Assembly (NCBI RefSeq): GCF_051400755.1
Contig: NZ_JBLFFL010000002.1
Coordinates: 682,001 to 746,000 of the forward strand
DNA: 64,000 nucleotides
Origin: Parapedobacter sp051400755
GTDB taxonomy: Bacteria; Bacteroidota; Bacteroidia; Sphingobacteriales; Sphingobacteriaceae
Reading direction: 5' to 3'
Below are positions 42,737 through 50,340 of this stretch, piece after piece. The first letter of the stretch is position 1, and the number at the start of each line of letters is the position of its first letter. The notes beneath the pieces were generated by a model that worked only from the letters and a program-made list of their open reading frames with translations, was not told where the DNA came from and searched no databases. The position numbers and the translations under genes were made by a program.

Positions 42737-42972
42737 ACAGCACGTTATCGATATTGTGTTTCGGGCGGGTGTCGGACCTCATCGGCTCCTCGCGGATTGA
42801 TATGCCGCTGGTCAATGATACGGACGAACTGCAACAGTGGCTCAATAAGCAATATCCCGCGCTGCGGCAGGCTACGTATGTGATCGCGGTTGACCAAGAA
42901 ATCATCCGGAAGAATACACTGCTGACCGTACAGCAGGAAATAGCCTTGTTGCCTCCTTTTTCGGGGGGGTAG
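42730..42972 (+). CDS. moaD: Molybdopterin synthase sulfur-carrier subunit MoaD
   Basis: An 80-residue ubiquitin-like protein (LSILCFGRVSDLIGS...) ending PPFSGG. The C-terminal Gly-Gly is the site that is adenylated and thiocarboxylated to deliver sulfur to precursor Z. It starts inside the end of the transporter gene. Its partner MoaE is absent from the window. ThiS is an alternative name for similar folds, but the neighbours (moaA, xdhC) favour MoaD. Confidence 0.88.
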   Translation: MVDSTLSILCFGRVSDLIGSSRIDMPLVNDTDELQQWLNKQYPALRQATYVIAVDQEIIRKNTLLTVQQEIALLPPFSGG

Positions 42973-43049
42973 ATTCCGATTGGACTCGATGCCAGTCCAA
43001 AGGTTATTCAGCTGAAAATGTACGTATTAGTAAAAAAAGCACAATTCCA

Positions 43050-43080
43050 TTTGCAAAATGTGGTAGAGTTTGTACTTTTG
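43050..43080 (+). promoter_or_regulatory. Promoter of tRNA-Ser (TTTG-N19-TACTTTTG)
   Basis: TTTG at 43050-43053 and TACTTTTG at 43073-43080, 19 bases apart. The tRNA begins only four bases after the box. Confidence 0.7.
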
Positions 43081-43084
43081 CGGC

Positions 43085-43172
43085 GGAGAGTTGGCAGAGT
43101 GGTCGAATGCGGCGGTCTTGAAAACCGTTGTCTGTTAAAGGACCGGGGGTTCGAATCCCTCACTCTCCGCCA
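43085..43172 (+). tRNA. tRNA-Ser (anticodon TGA)
   Basis: A class II tRNA with acceptor GGAGAGT/ACTCTCC, anticodon loop CTTGAAA (TGA, serine UCA/UCG), a long variable arm, T-loop TTCGAAT, discriminator G and encoded CCA at 43170-43172. It has its own promoter and a terminator directly downstream. It marks the left side of the AT-rich island. Confidence 0.95.
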
Positions 43173-43181
43173 ACGCAAATG

Positions 43182-43207
43182 AATACCCCGACTTGTCGGG
43201 GTATTTT
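43182..43207 (+). terminator. Intrinsic terminator after tRNA-Ser
   Basis: A perfect ten-pair hairpin (AATACCCCGA / TCGGGGTATT, CTTG loop) followed by T residues, ten bases after the tRNA. Confidence 0.8.
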
Positions 43208-43564
43208 GGTTTGTGGTGTTGCCAAACTTATTTCAGCAAAAAAACACAAACAAAAATAACGAGTGAGCAAAGCGAGCGGCATTCATCTGCTTTGAAGCCG
43301 TCCTCAACAAGGGCATAAGAACCTGCACAGGGGCCTTTCTTCGGACTTTCTCCTGCCTTTCTTCCCACTTTTACCGTGATTCTAGCGGGGCGTACGCGGG
43401 CTGTATGCGAGAAAATCATGCATTCGGAGCGCATACGCCCCGCGTACGGCATGCGAGATGGGAGAACACGTGTAGGAGAAAGTCGGGCATTGGTGTGCTT
43501 GGTCTTTAGCGAAGGGTAAGCGGCTATATAGCAGGATAAAGGCGTATAAGGGGCATGGGATGGG
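43208..43564. other. Gene-free stretch between tRNA-Ser terminator and LytTR gene
   Basis: I see no convincing gene here. A 74-codon minus-strand frame (43228-43452) has an odd composition and runs through palindromes, so it is not called. The stretch is GC-rich compared with the island that follows. It is dominated by nested inverted repeats (see 43344-43484). It may be the remnant end of a mobile element or a structured RNA. No duplicate of the tRNA-Ser 3' end (attachment site) was found. Confidence 0.5.
43344..43484. repeat. Nested inverted repeats, about 140 bp
   Basis: Outer arms GACTTTCTCCT (43344-43354) and AGGAGAAAGTC (43474-43484) are perfect over 11 bp. Inner arms CGTACGCGGGCTGTATGCG (43391-43409) and its complement at 43430-43448 match at 17 of 19 positions around a 20-base centre. 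Together they could fold into one long hairpin or cruciform. Confidence 0.7.
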
Positions 43565-44266
43565 TTATAATTTATTTTTATTTAAATAAGCCTTAAGAGT
43601 CTCTCTGTAGCTACTACCAACTGGAACTTCTGAATTGTTGATGATTACACATTTTCCATTATACTGACTTATTTTAGCTAATGGAACAACATACGATTTA
43701 TGAATTCTCATAAATTTATAAGTACTTAATACCGCTTCTATCGATCTTAATGATTTTAGTGCTAAGCAATAATTTTTCCCCGTAATAATTTTAACATAAT
43801 CTTTTAAACCCTCAATATAATCTATATCCTTTACTAAAATCTTGATAAATTCATCGCCTTCTTTTACGAAAAATGAGGGTTCAAGGATATTTTGACCCTC
43901 CATATTTTCAGAACCTTCAAAACGGATAATCGCTTTACAAAAACGTTCAAACGAAATTGGTTTTAAAAGATAATCGACCACCTCTAAATCAAAACTTTCA
44001 ACGGCATATTGACTATAAGAAGTAGTCATTATAAACTTGGTATTGGCGTTATAAAGTTTTACAAGCTCAATTCCAGAAATTTCGGGCATTGCAATGTCTG
44101 TAAAAACAAGGTCTACTTGATAACCTTGTTTTAAAAAATCAAAGGCTTCGACCGAATCTGTAAAGGCTCTAATCACTTCAAAATTTGAGAAACGCTTTAA
44201 ATGATGCGTTATGACATCTATAGCCAACGATTCATCATCAATTATAATAGCTTTATATAACTTCAT
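43565..44266 (-). CDS. LytTR-family response regulator
   Basis: A 233-residue two-domain regulator. The receiver domain has IIIDDES, phospho-acceptor Asp in LVFTDIAMPE near residue 57, and the Lys in YLLKPIS. The LytTR DNA-binding domain runs from about residue 133 (FFVKEGDEFIKIL, MRIHKSYVV). It is paired with the kinase gene, which it overlaps by 14 bases. It probably controls the divergent S41 peptidase gene and itself. Base composition is far richer in A+T than in the flanking genes, a sign of transfer. Confidence 0.92.
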   Translation of the reverse strand: MKLYKAIIIDDESLAIDVITHHLKRFSNFEVIRAFTDSVEAFDFLKQGYQVDLVFTDIAMPEISGIELVKLYNANTKFIMTTSYSQYAVESFDLEVVDYLLKPISFERFCKAIIRFEGSENMEGQNILEPSFFVKEGDEFIKILVKDIDYIEGLKDYVKIITGKNYCLALKSLRSIEAVLSTYKFMRIHKSYVVPLAKISQYNGKCVIINNSEVPVGSSYRETLKAYLNKNKL

Positions 44267-45329
44267 TATTTAGTGTAATTTTAAGATGCGTCGTGTAGGT
44301 ATGTTGTGTATTAGTGATCTTGATACTCGAACTTTTTGGATACAGCAGTTCCAATCGCTTTTTTAGGTTTTCAAGCCCTTTTCCTTCACGGTTATTTTCT
44401 TGGAAATGCTGCTTGTTAAAAAGACTGTTTTCTACAGTACATAGAAGTTCTTCATTCCTGATATCTACATTGATCTTTACAAATGCATCTTTGATGTTGG
44501 TATAAAACCCATGCTTAAAAGCATTTTCTACAAGCGTTATCAACAGAAACGGTTCGATCCATTTTTCGTCCCTATTAACCTCTTCGACACGAAGTTGGAT
44601 ACGGGCATCTTTACCGAATCTTATTTTTTCAATTGCGATGTATTTTTCAATAAAATCTAATTCTTTATACAGCGGAACTTTTCTAAGATGAGTCTCATCT
44701 GTTAAATAACGCATCATACCTGATAATTTCAAAATATAATCCGATGTCTCCGGATCATTTTTTAACGACAAACTATATAAAGAGTTAAACGCATTAAATA
44801 AGAAATGGGGATGTAATTGATTTCGTAATAACTGTTCCTTAGCCTGGTTTAATTCGCGTTCCAGCTTTTGATATTGCCCAAAAAACTCAAAGCGATTGAT
44901 AATATAAACAAATGAATAAAATAAAAATGATTGTCCTAAAAAGCTTGTAAAGTAATCGAATGTTCGTTCAAATGTGATCCCATCAGGTATCCTGTAATCT
45001 TTAAATATTTCGTAATATTTAAGTTTCCTGTAATCTTGAAGTATCCTGTAATCTTTAAGGGATGCCAATGCTAGTAGGATGATGACAAAGAAGACGGAAG
45101 ACCCTATCTTTTTCCAATTGCCATTTAATTTGGGTACAAAATAATATAATAGATAAGCAATTAGGGAGCATACGAAATTCTCCACGGCATCACTTGTCAA
45201 AAAGAAAAACCAATCACCTGGGAGGGAAATAAAGGCTCTTCTTAATAAGCTGATGATGATGATAGCAATAAAAACCATATGAAACATGGTCTTCATTGTT
45301 CGAATGGTTTTATGTGATGGTTGAAACAT
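44253..45329 (-). CDS. LytS-type sensor histidine kinase with in-frame tandem repeat
   Basis: A 358-residue membrane kinase of the His_kinase/HATPase pair used with LytTR regulators. About four hydrophobic segments occupy residues 15-150. The phospho-His motif LHPHFLFNAFNSL is near residue 175, and the ATP-binding N-box LVENAFKHGF is near 267. Between two membrane segments, residues 91-114 are four six-residue repeats (LKDYRI, LQDYRK, LKYYEI, FKDYRI). ATG 45329 is used; 45296 is possible. The ligand is unknown. A+T-rich like its neighbours. Confidence 0.9.
   Translation of the reverse strand: MFQPSHKTIRTMKTMFHMVFIAIIIISLLRRAFISLPGDWFFFLTSDAVENFVCSLIAYLLYYFVPKLNGNWKKIGSSVFFVIILLALASLKDYRILQDYRKLKYYEIFKDYRIPDGITFERTFDYFTSFLGQSFLFYSFVYIINRFEFFGQYQKLERELNQAKEQLLRNQLHPHFLFNAFNSLYSLSLKNDPETSDYILKLSGMMRYLTDETHLRKVPLYKELDFIEKYIAIEKIRFGKDARIQLRVEEVNRDEKWIEPFLLITLVENAFKHGFYTNIKDAFVKINVDIRNEELLCTVENSLFNKQHFQENNREGKGLENLKKRLELLYPKSSSIKITNTQHTYTTHLKITLNNEVI
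44988..45059. repeat. Four in-frame 18-bp tandem repeats in the kinase gene
   Basis: The repeats encode (L/F)(K/Q)(D/Y)Y(R/E)(I/K) four times in a loop between membrane segments. Units are similar but not identical. Repeat-number change would keep the frame. Confidence 0.75.
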
Positions 45330-45430
45330 AGCTATTCAAAGATGAATGTAAATATATAAAAATGGGATCGTGTTAAGTCGGCTAGCAACGTACGTTCATC
45401 TATCCAGACATAGGGTTTGTCTATAACATT

Positions 45431-45460
45431 TTTGTAAAGGTTCAAATTAAAATATGTTTG
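45431..45460 (+). promoter_or_regulatory. Promoter of the S41 peptidase gene (TTTG-N18-TATGTTTG)
   Basis: TTTG at 45431-45434 and TATGTTTG at 45453-45460; the ATG follows 28 bases later. An AGACA/TGTCT inverted repeat at about 45402-45418, just upstream, is a possible regulator site. Confidence 0.6.
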
Positions 45461-45488
45461 ACTAGAATTCACGTTAAAAATTTAAAAA

Positions 45489-47342
45489 ATGAGGACGTTT
45501 TTTATATTCACTGTTTTGTGTTTTAGCTCACTACTTGCCTTTAGTCAAAAATTGGAACTGGAAAAGGCATCTCCTTTTACAGCCGTAAAATGGGAAAAAG
45601 GCCAACCTGTTGTACAAGTTGAAAATGAATGGTATCATCTTGAAAAATTAGATGCTTTTACAACAAAAGAACTTTTGGATTTCTGCAAAGAACGGTTTGG
45701 ACCTATATGGCAAAAGCGCTTTTCTGAAGATCTTGTGGAAGTCCTACGAGGTATGGGTTATGAACCTACTATAAAAGTGACGTTACAGCTATCCAAAGGG
45801 GGCATTTCAAATACCTATACCGGAGCATTTACCTATGAAAATAGAAGAAGCTCGCTGCTTTATAATAGATCCAACGCTGAATCTAAATTTCCCCAAAAAA
45901 TTTCAACAGCTGATGCGATAGCCGATTTAAGGCAATTTGAAGATATACTGCAGTCAGTTTCTTCCTACAGCCAACTATCAACGTTTGATTACCAGTTGAG
46001 GATTAAGGAATTGGCTGATGCTATTGATGATGAGAATACGCAGGTTGATGTCAATAAACTAGCGAACGAGATGGCCAAGATTATGGCAGAAATCGGAGAT
46101 AGGCATTCGTCCATAAAAAATGAGGCATTCAATGATATTGGTCATAAAACATATGGCTTAAAACTTCCATTCGGTGTGGCAACCTTAAACGGAAAAATCA
46201 TTGCGCTGAAAAAAGACGAGAAAAGCGAAACGTATAGCTACTATTATCGTTCATATCCCTTTCTTAAAAGCATAGACGGAGTAGCCATAGAGACGCTCAT
46301 CAACACGTATAATTACCGGGATAAAAAGGCCCCAGCACAAGCAAAACTTTCGCGGGGGAGCAGCACTATTCAAAATTATGGTGCCTTATTGTTTGCAAAT
46401 GATACAGCATGTCCAGATAGTATAAAGGTCGTTTTTGGTGATGGCAGCGTTGAAAAAACGGAGATCTTTCTATTAACCAAAGAGAACAAGGGATATACTT
46501 CAAAATTAAGTGAAGCGTATGCTATTAATACGGATAAGCTAAGCGAAGGTAACTTTAACGGTTTAAGTAAGATAGTCGGAGACAATATTGGGTACATAAT
46601 CATTCCTCAGATGTACGACTATGACGAGGTAGCGGGGCTGGAAAATTTCATAAAAAATACGCTTCGAAGTTTTTCCAATACGAAAGCATTGATTATTGAC
46701 ATTAGAAACAATCCAGGGGGTAGCAGAGCGATTCTTCAAACCTTTGCGGGTTATATTGTTCAACCGGAACAATCTCCTTGGGTTGCCAATGTTGCGTATT
46801 TAAGAACGGACCGACAACTAGTTGGAGACGAGCCATCCATGAGCGGTCGGTACCTTTATAGTTATAACTCCGAGGAATTATCAGACAATGACAGAAAGGC
46901 TATTGACCAGTTTAGTGAAGGTTTAAAACTTCAGAAAACAGTGGATGATTCGAAGTTTAGCGGTCCTTTTTATATGGTTTTGCATCATGGCGGGGAATCA
47001 TATAGGCAACCCGTCTATATGTTAGTGAATGAAGAAAGCTTTAGTGCTGCATCCGTCTTTACCAGCGTATTTAAAGGGTTGCCAAACGTAAAAATAGCTG
47101 GAGAAACAACGGATGGTTCAAGTGGTAATTCAAGGATATTGCATTTGAAAAATTCAAATATTCGAATCAGGGTCTCGACTATGCTGTCATTTCAAAGAAA
47201 TGGAAAGACCTTAGATGGAAATGGAACCATACCGGATATTGTTATTCAAACGGATGAAAAACAGGTTTTGAACGGTTACGACACCCAGCTAACTAAATTG
47301 ATTAAAATAATTAACCGTAGCCCTGGTCACGACGGATTCTAA
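45489..47342 (+). CDS. Exported S41-family serine peptidase
   Basis: A 617-residue protein with a signal peptide (MRTFFIFTVLCFSSLLAFSQ). The first 330 residues are unfamiliar and include helical and strand-rich parts. The tail-specific-protease core follows: ALIIDIRNNPGG near 400 and the nucleophile region NEESFSAASVF near 520, then GETTDGSSGN. There is no clear PDZ domain. It should cut peptides in the periplasm or outside the cell. It is divergent from the LytS/LytTR pair and shares their high A+T content, so the three look like one acquired signalling-plus-effector unit. Confidence 0.88.
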   Translation: MRTFFIFTVLCFSSLLAFSQKLELEKASPFTAVKWEKGQPVVQVENEWYHLEKLDAFTTKELLDFCKERFGPIWQKRFSEDLVEVLRGMGYEPTIKVTLQLSKGGISNTYTGAFTYENRRSSLLYNRSNAESKFPQKISTADAIADLRQFEDILQSVSSYSQLSTFDYQLRIKELADAIDDENTQVDVNKLANEMAKIMAEIGDRHSSIKNEAFNDIGHKTYGLKLPFGVATLNGKIIALKKDEKSETYSYYYRSYPFLKSIDGVAIETLINTYNYRDKKAPAQAKLSRGSSTIQNYGALLFANDTACPDSIKVVFGDGSVEKTEIFLLTKENKGYTSKLSEAYAINTDKLSEGNFNGLSKIVGDNIGYIIIPQMYDYDEVAGLENFIKNTLRSFSNTKALIIDIRNNPGGSRAILQTFAGYIVQPEQSPWVANVAYLRTDRQLVGDEPSMSGRYLYSYNSEELSDNDRKAIDQFSEGLKLQKTVDDSKFSGPFYMVLHHGGESYRQPVYMLVNEESFSAASVFTSVFKGLPNVKIAGETTDGSSGNSRILHLKNSNIRIRVSTMLSFQRNGKTLDGNGTIPDIVIQTDEKQVLNGYDTQLTKLIKIINRSPGHDGF

Positions 47343-47376
47343 ACGGGATTAAGTTTTTTATGTTCACAAATTTTTC

Positions 47377-47384
47377 TAATTTTG
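47377..47384 (+). promoter_or_regulatory. -7 box TAATTTTG of tRNA-Arg
   Basis: Exact element 13 bases before the tRNA. Confidence 0.55.
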
Positions 47385-47397
47385 CACCGCAATGGGA

Positions 47398-47474
47398 GCG
47401 CCAATAGCTCAGCTGGATAGAGCAACGGTTTTCTAAACCGTCGGTCTCAGGTTCGAATCCTGATTGGCGTACCA
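47398..47474 (+). tRNA. tRNA-Arg (anticodon TCT)
   Basis: Cloverleaf with acceptor GCGCCAA/TTGGCGT (first pair G-T wobble), anticodon stem ACGGT/ACCGT with loop TTTCTAA (TCT, arginine AGA/AGG), T-loop TTCGAAT, discriminator A and encoded CCA. It closes the AT-rich island on the right. Confidence 0.95.
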
Positions 47475-47477
47475 ACG

Positions 47478-47510
47478 AGCCTCTTGATGTCCAAATTGAG
47501 GGGCTTTTTT
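47478..47510 (+). terminator. Intrinsic terminator after tRNA-Arg
   Basis: An eight-pair stem with wobble pairs (AGCCTCTT with GAGGGGCT) followed by TTTTTT, four bases after the tRNA. Confidence 0.65.
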
Positions 47511-47568
47511 GTTCATGTTAGCACAAGTAAATGCTTGCATGCACCGGACAAGATCGATTTGGTTTACG

Positions 47569-48576
47569 ATGGACGTTACGAAGCAAACGGTTGGCGTAGT
47601 GGGTAGTGGTAGTTGGGCTACCGCGATGATTAAAATGCTCAATGACAATGCCGCTGATAAGTCTATCTATTGGTGGGTTCGCAACCGGGAAACGGCGGAT
47701 TATATCCGCACATACAAGCACAATCCCAACTACCTTAGTGCCGTCACGGTAGAGGTTCCAAAACGCAATATCCACGCCGACGTGCGCACGGTGATCGCCA
47801 ATGCAACCATCGTGGTGCTCAATACACCGGCAGCTTTTTTAAAGGATGCGCTGATGGGGGTGTCGCCCGAGATGCTCCGCGGCAAAATCATCGTATCGGC
47901 TATCAAGGGTATTGTTCCGGATGAAAATCAGATCGTGGGCGATTTCCTTCAGGAGCGGTATCGGATACCGACTGCCAATATCGCCGTCATCGGCGGTCCC
48001 TGTCATGCCGAAGAGGTATCCCTCGAGAAGCTGTCTTACCTGACGATCGCTTCCCAAAATGTGGCCGTCGCGTCGTTAGTCGCGTCGCTGATCAATACCC
48101 GCTATATCAAAACGAATGTTTCGGATGATATTTATGGGACGGAATATGCGGCTGTATTGAAGAATGTTTACGCGATCGCCGGAGGAATGTGCCATGGTAT
48201 TGGGTTTGGAGATAATTTCCAGGCGGTATTGGTATCCAATGCCATCCGGGAGATGGCTGATTTTGTCAATACTGTCCACCCGATTACGCGGGACATCAAG
48301 GAATCCGCATATTTGGGCGATTTGCTGGTGACTGCTTATTCTCAATATAGCCGGAACCGCACCTTTGGCAATATGATCGGCAAGGGATATTCGGTCAAGT
48401 CGGCGCAGCTGGAGATGAATATGGTAGCCGAAGGCTATCATGCATCGTATTGTATCCGACAAATTTGTGAAAGGAAGGGTATCGACATGCCGATCTGCAA
48501 CGCGGTGTATCAGGTGTTGTATCAACACCAATCGCCTATCACGGAAATGAAAATGTTAGCGGATAAGCTAACATAA
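47569..48576 (+). CDS. gpsA: Glycerol-3-phosphate dehydrogenase (NAD(P)+)
   Basis: A 335-residue enzyme that makes sn-glycerol 3-phosphate from dihydroxyacetone phosphate for phospholipids. NAD-binding motif GVVGSGSWATAM is at residue 8, the catalytic Lys is in AAVLKNVYAIAGG near 193, followed by GFGDNFQA, and a PITR-type segment comes later. The upstream in-frame ATG at 47509 lies in the tRNA terminator, so ATG 47569 is chosen. Confidence 0.93.
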   Translation: MDVTKQTVGVVGSGSWATAMIKMLNDNAADKSIYWWVRNRETADYIRTYKHNPNYLSAVTVEVPKRNIHADVRTVIANATIVVLNTPAAFLKDALMGVSPEMLRGKIIVSAIKGIVPDENQIVGDFLQERYRIPTANIAVIGGPCHAEEVSLEKLSYLTIASQNVAVASLVASLINTRYIKTNVSDDIYGTEYAAVLKNVYAIAGGMCHGIGFGDNFQAVLVSNAIREMADFVNTVHPITRDIKESAYLGDLLVTAYSQYSRNRTFGNMIGKGYSVKSAQLEMNMVAEGYHASYCIRQICERKGIDMPICNAVYQVLYQHQSPITEMKMLADKLT

Positions 48577-48618
48577 TGATGCAATTAACTTAAATACGAA
48601 CGCAATAACACACCCTAG

Positions 48619-50319
48619 ATGAAAAGAGGAACCTCGCTCCATTACTTATTATCTTTCTTTCTGACCGTTTCGGCAGTCTCGTGCAGTACGTTTAAGCTGG
48701 ACAAACAACCGCCTTCGTATCGCAATGGGGTGGTGGTCACCGCACACCCGCAGGCATCGGCTGTCGGGTTGCAAATCCTCAAAGCCGGAGGCAATGCGGT
48801 AGATGCCGCGGTGGCTGTGCAGTTTGCCTTGGCGGTTGTGTATCCCAACGCGGGGAATATCGGCGGGGGAGGATTCATGGTGTACCGCGGCGCAGATGGC
48901 GACTTCGCCTCATTGGATTTCAGGGAAGCGGCACCCGCTGCAGCGACCAAAGATATGTACCTGGACGAAGAAGGCAACCCCATTACCGACCTCAGCCTTC
49001 GTGGGCAATTGGCATCGGGTGTTCCGGGTGCGGTGGATGGTATGGTAAAGGCTCATGAACGGTATGGGAAACTGGAATGGGCAGCACTGGTGCAGCCCGC
49101 TGTCCGCTTGGCGCAGCGGGGGTTTCCCCTTACGGCGATGCAAGCGCGGGAACTCAATGGCAGGAAGGAAAGCTTCGAGCACTATAATCCTGAAGGGACG
49201 GCTTTTGTGAACGCGGATGGATGGGCGGCGGGGGATACCTTGGTGCAGCCGGAACTGGCACACACGCTCTCGCTGATCGGTAACAAGGGACGCGCGGGTT
49301 TCTATGAAGGCGAAACGGCCACCAGGATTGTGGAGGAAATGAAGCGCGGCAATGGGATCATCAGCCATGACGACCTGAAGAATTATGAGGCTAAATGGCG
49401 TGAACCCGTTGTATCTACCTATCGCGGGCATCGGGTGGTGTCTATGCCACCGCCATCAAGTGGGGGTATCGCGCTGATTTCCATGCTTAAATCGGTTGAG
49501 GCTTATCCGTTATCGGCGTGGGGATTCCAACGCGATTCGACGATGCGGGTGATGATCGAGGCTGAACGCCGGGTGTATGCAGACCGGGCAACGCACCTAG
49601 GTGATCCCGATTATTACGAGGTGCCACAGGACATGCTGATTGACTCGGCCTACAATGCTGAGCGTATGCGCAATATGAATTTCACCCATGCATCATTCAG
49701 CAGCGACATCCATGCCGGTAGCCCTCCTAAGATCGAACATGAGGAAACCACGCACTTCTCTATTGTAGACCGGGAGGGCAACGCCGTATCGATCACCACC
49801 ACCATCAATGGTTCTTATGGCTCACAGGTGGTGGTTGCAGGTGCTGGATTTCTGCTGAATAATGAAATGGATGATTTCTCGGTGAAACCGGGTGCGCCGA
49901 ATATGTACGGCTTGATTGGCGGTGAGGCCAACGCCATTGAACCGGGCAAACGCATGCTCAGCTCGATGACGCCTACGATAGTGGAAAAGGACGGCAAGCT
50001 GTTCATGGTAGTCGGCACGCCGGGCGGATCGACCATTATGACTTCGGTATTTCAGACCATCCTCAATGTGGTGGACTTTGGGATGAATATGCAGGAAGCG
50101 GTGTCCGCACCGAGGTTTCATCACCAATGGTTGCCAGACGAAGTGGACGCTGAGAAAGAGGCGATCAGTGAACCCGTCCGCCGCCTGCTGTCCGCCACCG
50201 GCTACAAGTTGGTCGACCGAAATGGTATCGGTAGGGTGGATGCGATACTGGTGTCTTCCGATGGCCGCCTGCAAGGCGGGGCGGACCCTCGCGGGGACGA
50301 TGTCGCCATGGGCTATTAA
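48619..50319 (+). CDS. ggt: Gamma-glutamyltransferase (lipoprotein)
   Basis: A 566-residue Ntn-hydrolase proenzyme that cleaves gamma-glutamyl bonds such as in glutathione. The N-terminus is a lipoprotein signal with lipobox VSAVSC. The autoprocessing/nucleophile Thr is in HEETTHFSIVD near residue 376, splitting large and small subunits. The substrate-site segments GNIGGGGFMVYR and GGSTIMTSVFQT are present. It would act in the periplasm on a membrane anchor. The next gene, hemF, follows after 21 bases. Confidence 0.93.
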   Translation: MKRGTSLHYLLSFFLTVSAVSCSTFKLDKQPPSYRNGVVVTAHPQASAVGLQILKAGGNAVDAAVAVQFALAVVYPNAGNIGGGGFMVYRGADGDFASLDFREAAPAAATKDMYLDEEGNPITDLSLRGQLASGVPGAVDGMVKAHERYGKLEWAALVQPAVRLAQRGFPLTAMQARELNGRKESFEHYNPEGTAFVNADGWAAGDTLVQPELAHTLSLIGNKGRAGFYEGETATRIVEEMKRGNGIISHDDLKNYEAKWREPVVSTYRGHRVVSMPPPSSGGIALISMLKSVEAYPLSAWGFQRDSTMRVMIEAERRVYADRATHLGDPDYYEVPQDMLIDSAYNAERMRNMNFTHASFSSDIHAGSPPKIEHEETTHFSIVDREGNAVSITTTINGSYGSQVVVAGAGFLLNNEMDDFSVKPGAPNMYGLIGGEANAIEPGKRMLSSMTPTIVEKDGKLFMVVGTPGGSTIMTSVFQTILNVVDFGMNMQEAVSAPRFHHQWLPDEVDAEKEAISEPVRRLLSATGYKLVDRNGIGRVDAILVSSDGRLQGGADPRGDDVAMGY

Positions 50320-50340
50320 TGGCTTTAACGGTATAAGATA

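Noticed and set aside
43228..43452. 74-codon minus-strand ORF after tRNA-Ser
   Set aside because: It runs through nested palindromes, has an odd Cys/Arg/Ser-rich composition, no ribosome-binding site and no recognisable family.
43085..47474. Attachment-site duplication flanking the AT-rich island
   Set aside because: Only the TTCGAATCC T-loop word is shared by the two tRNAs, which is expected of tRNAs in general. No copy of the tRNA-Ser 3' end was found in the island.
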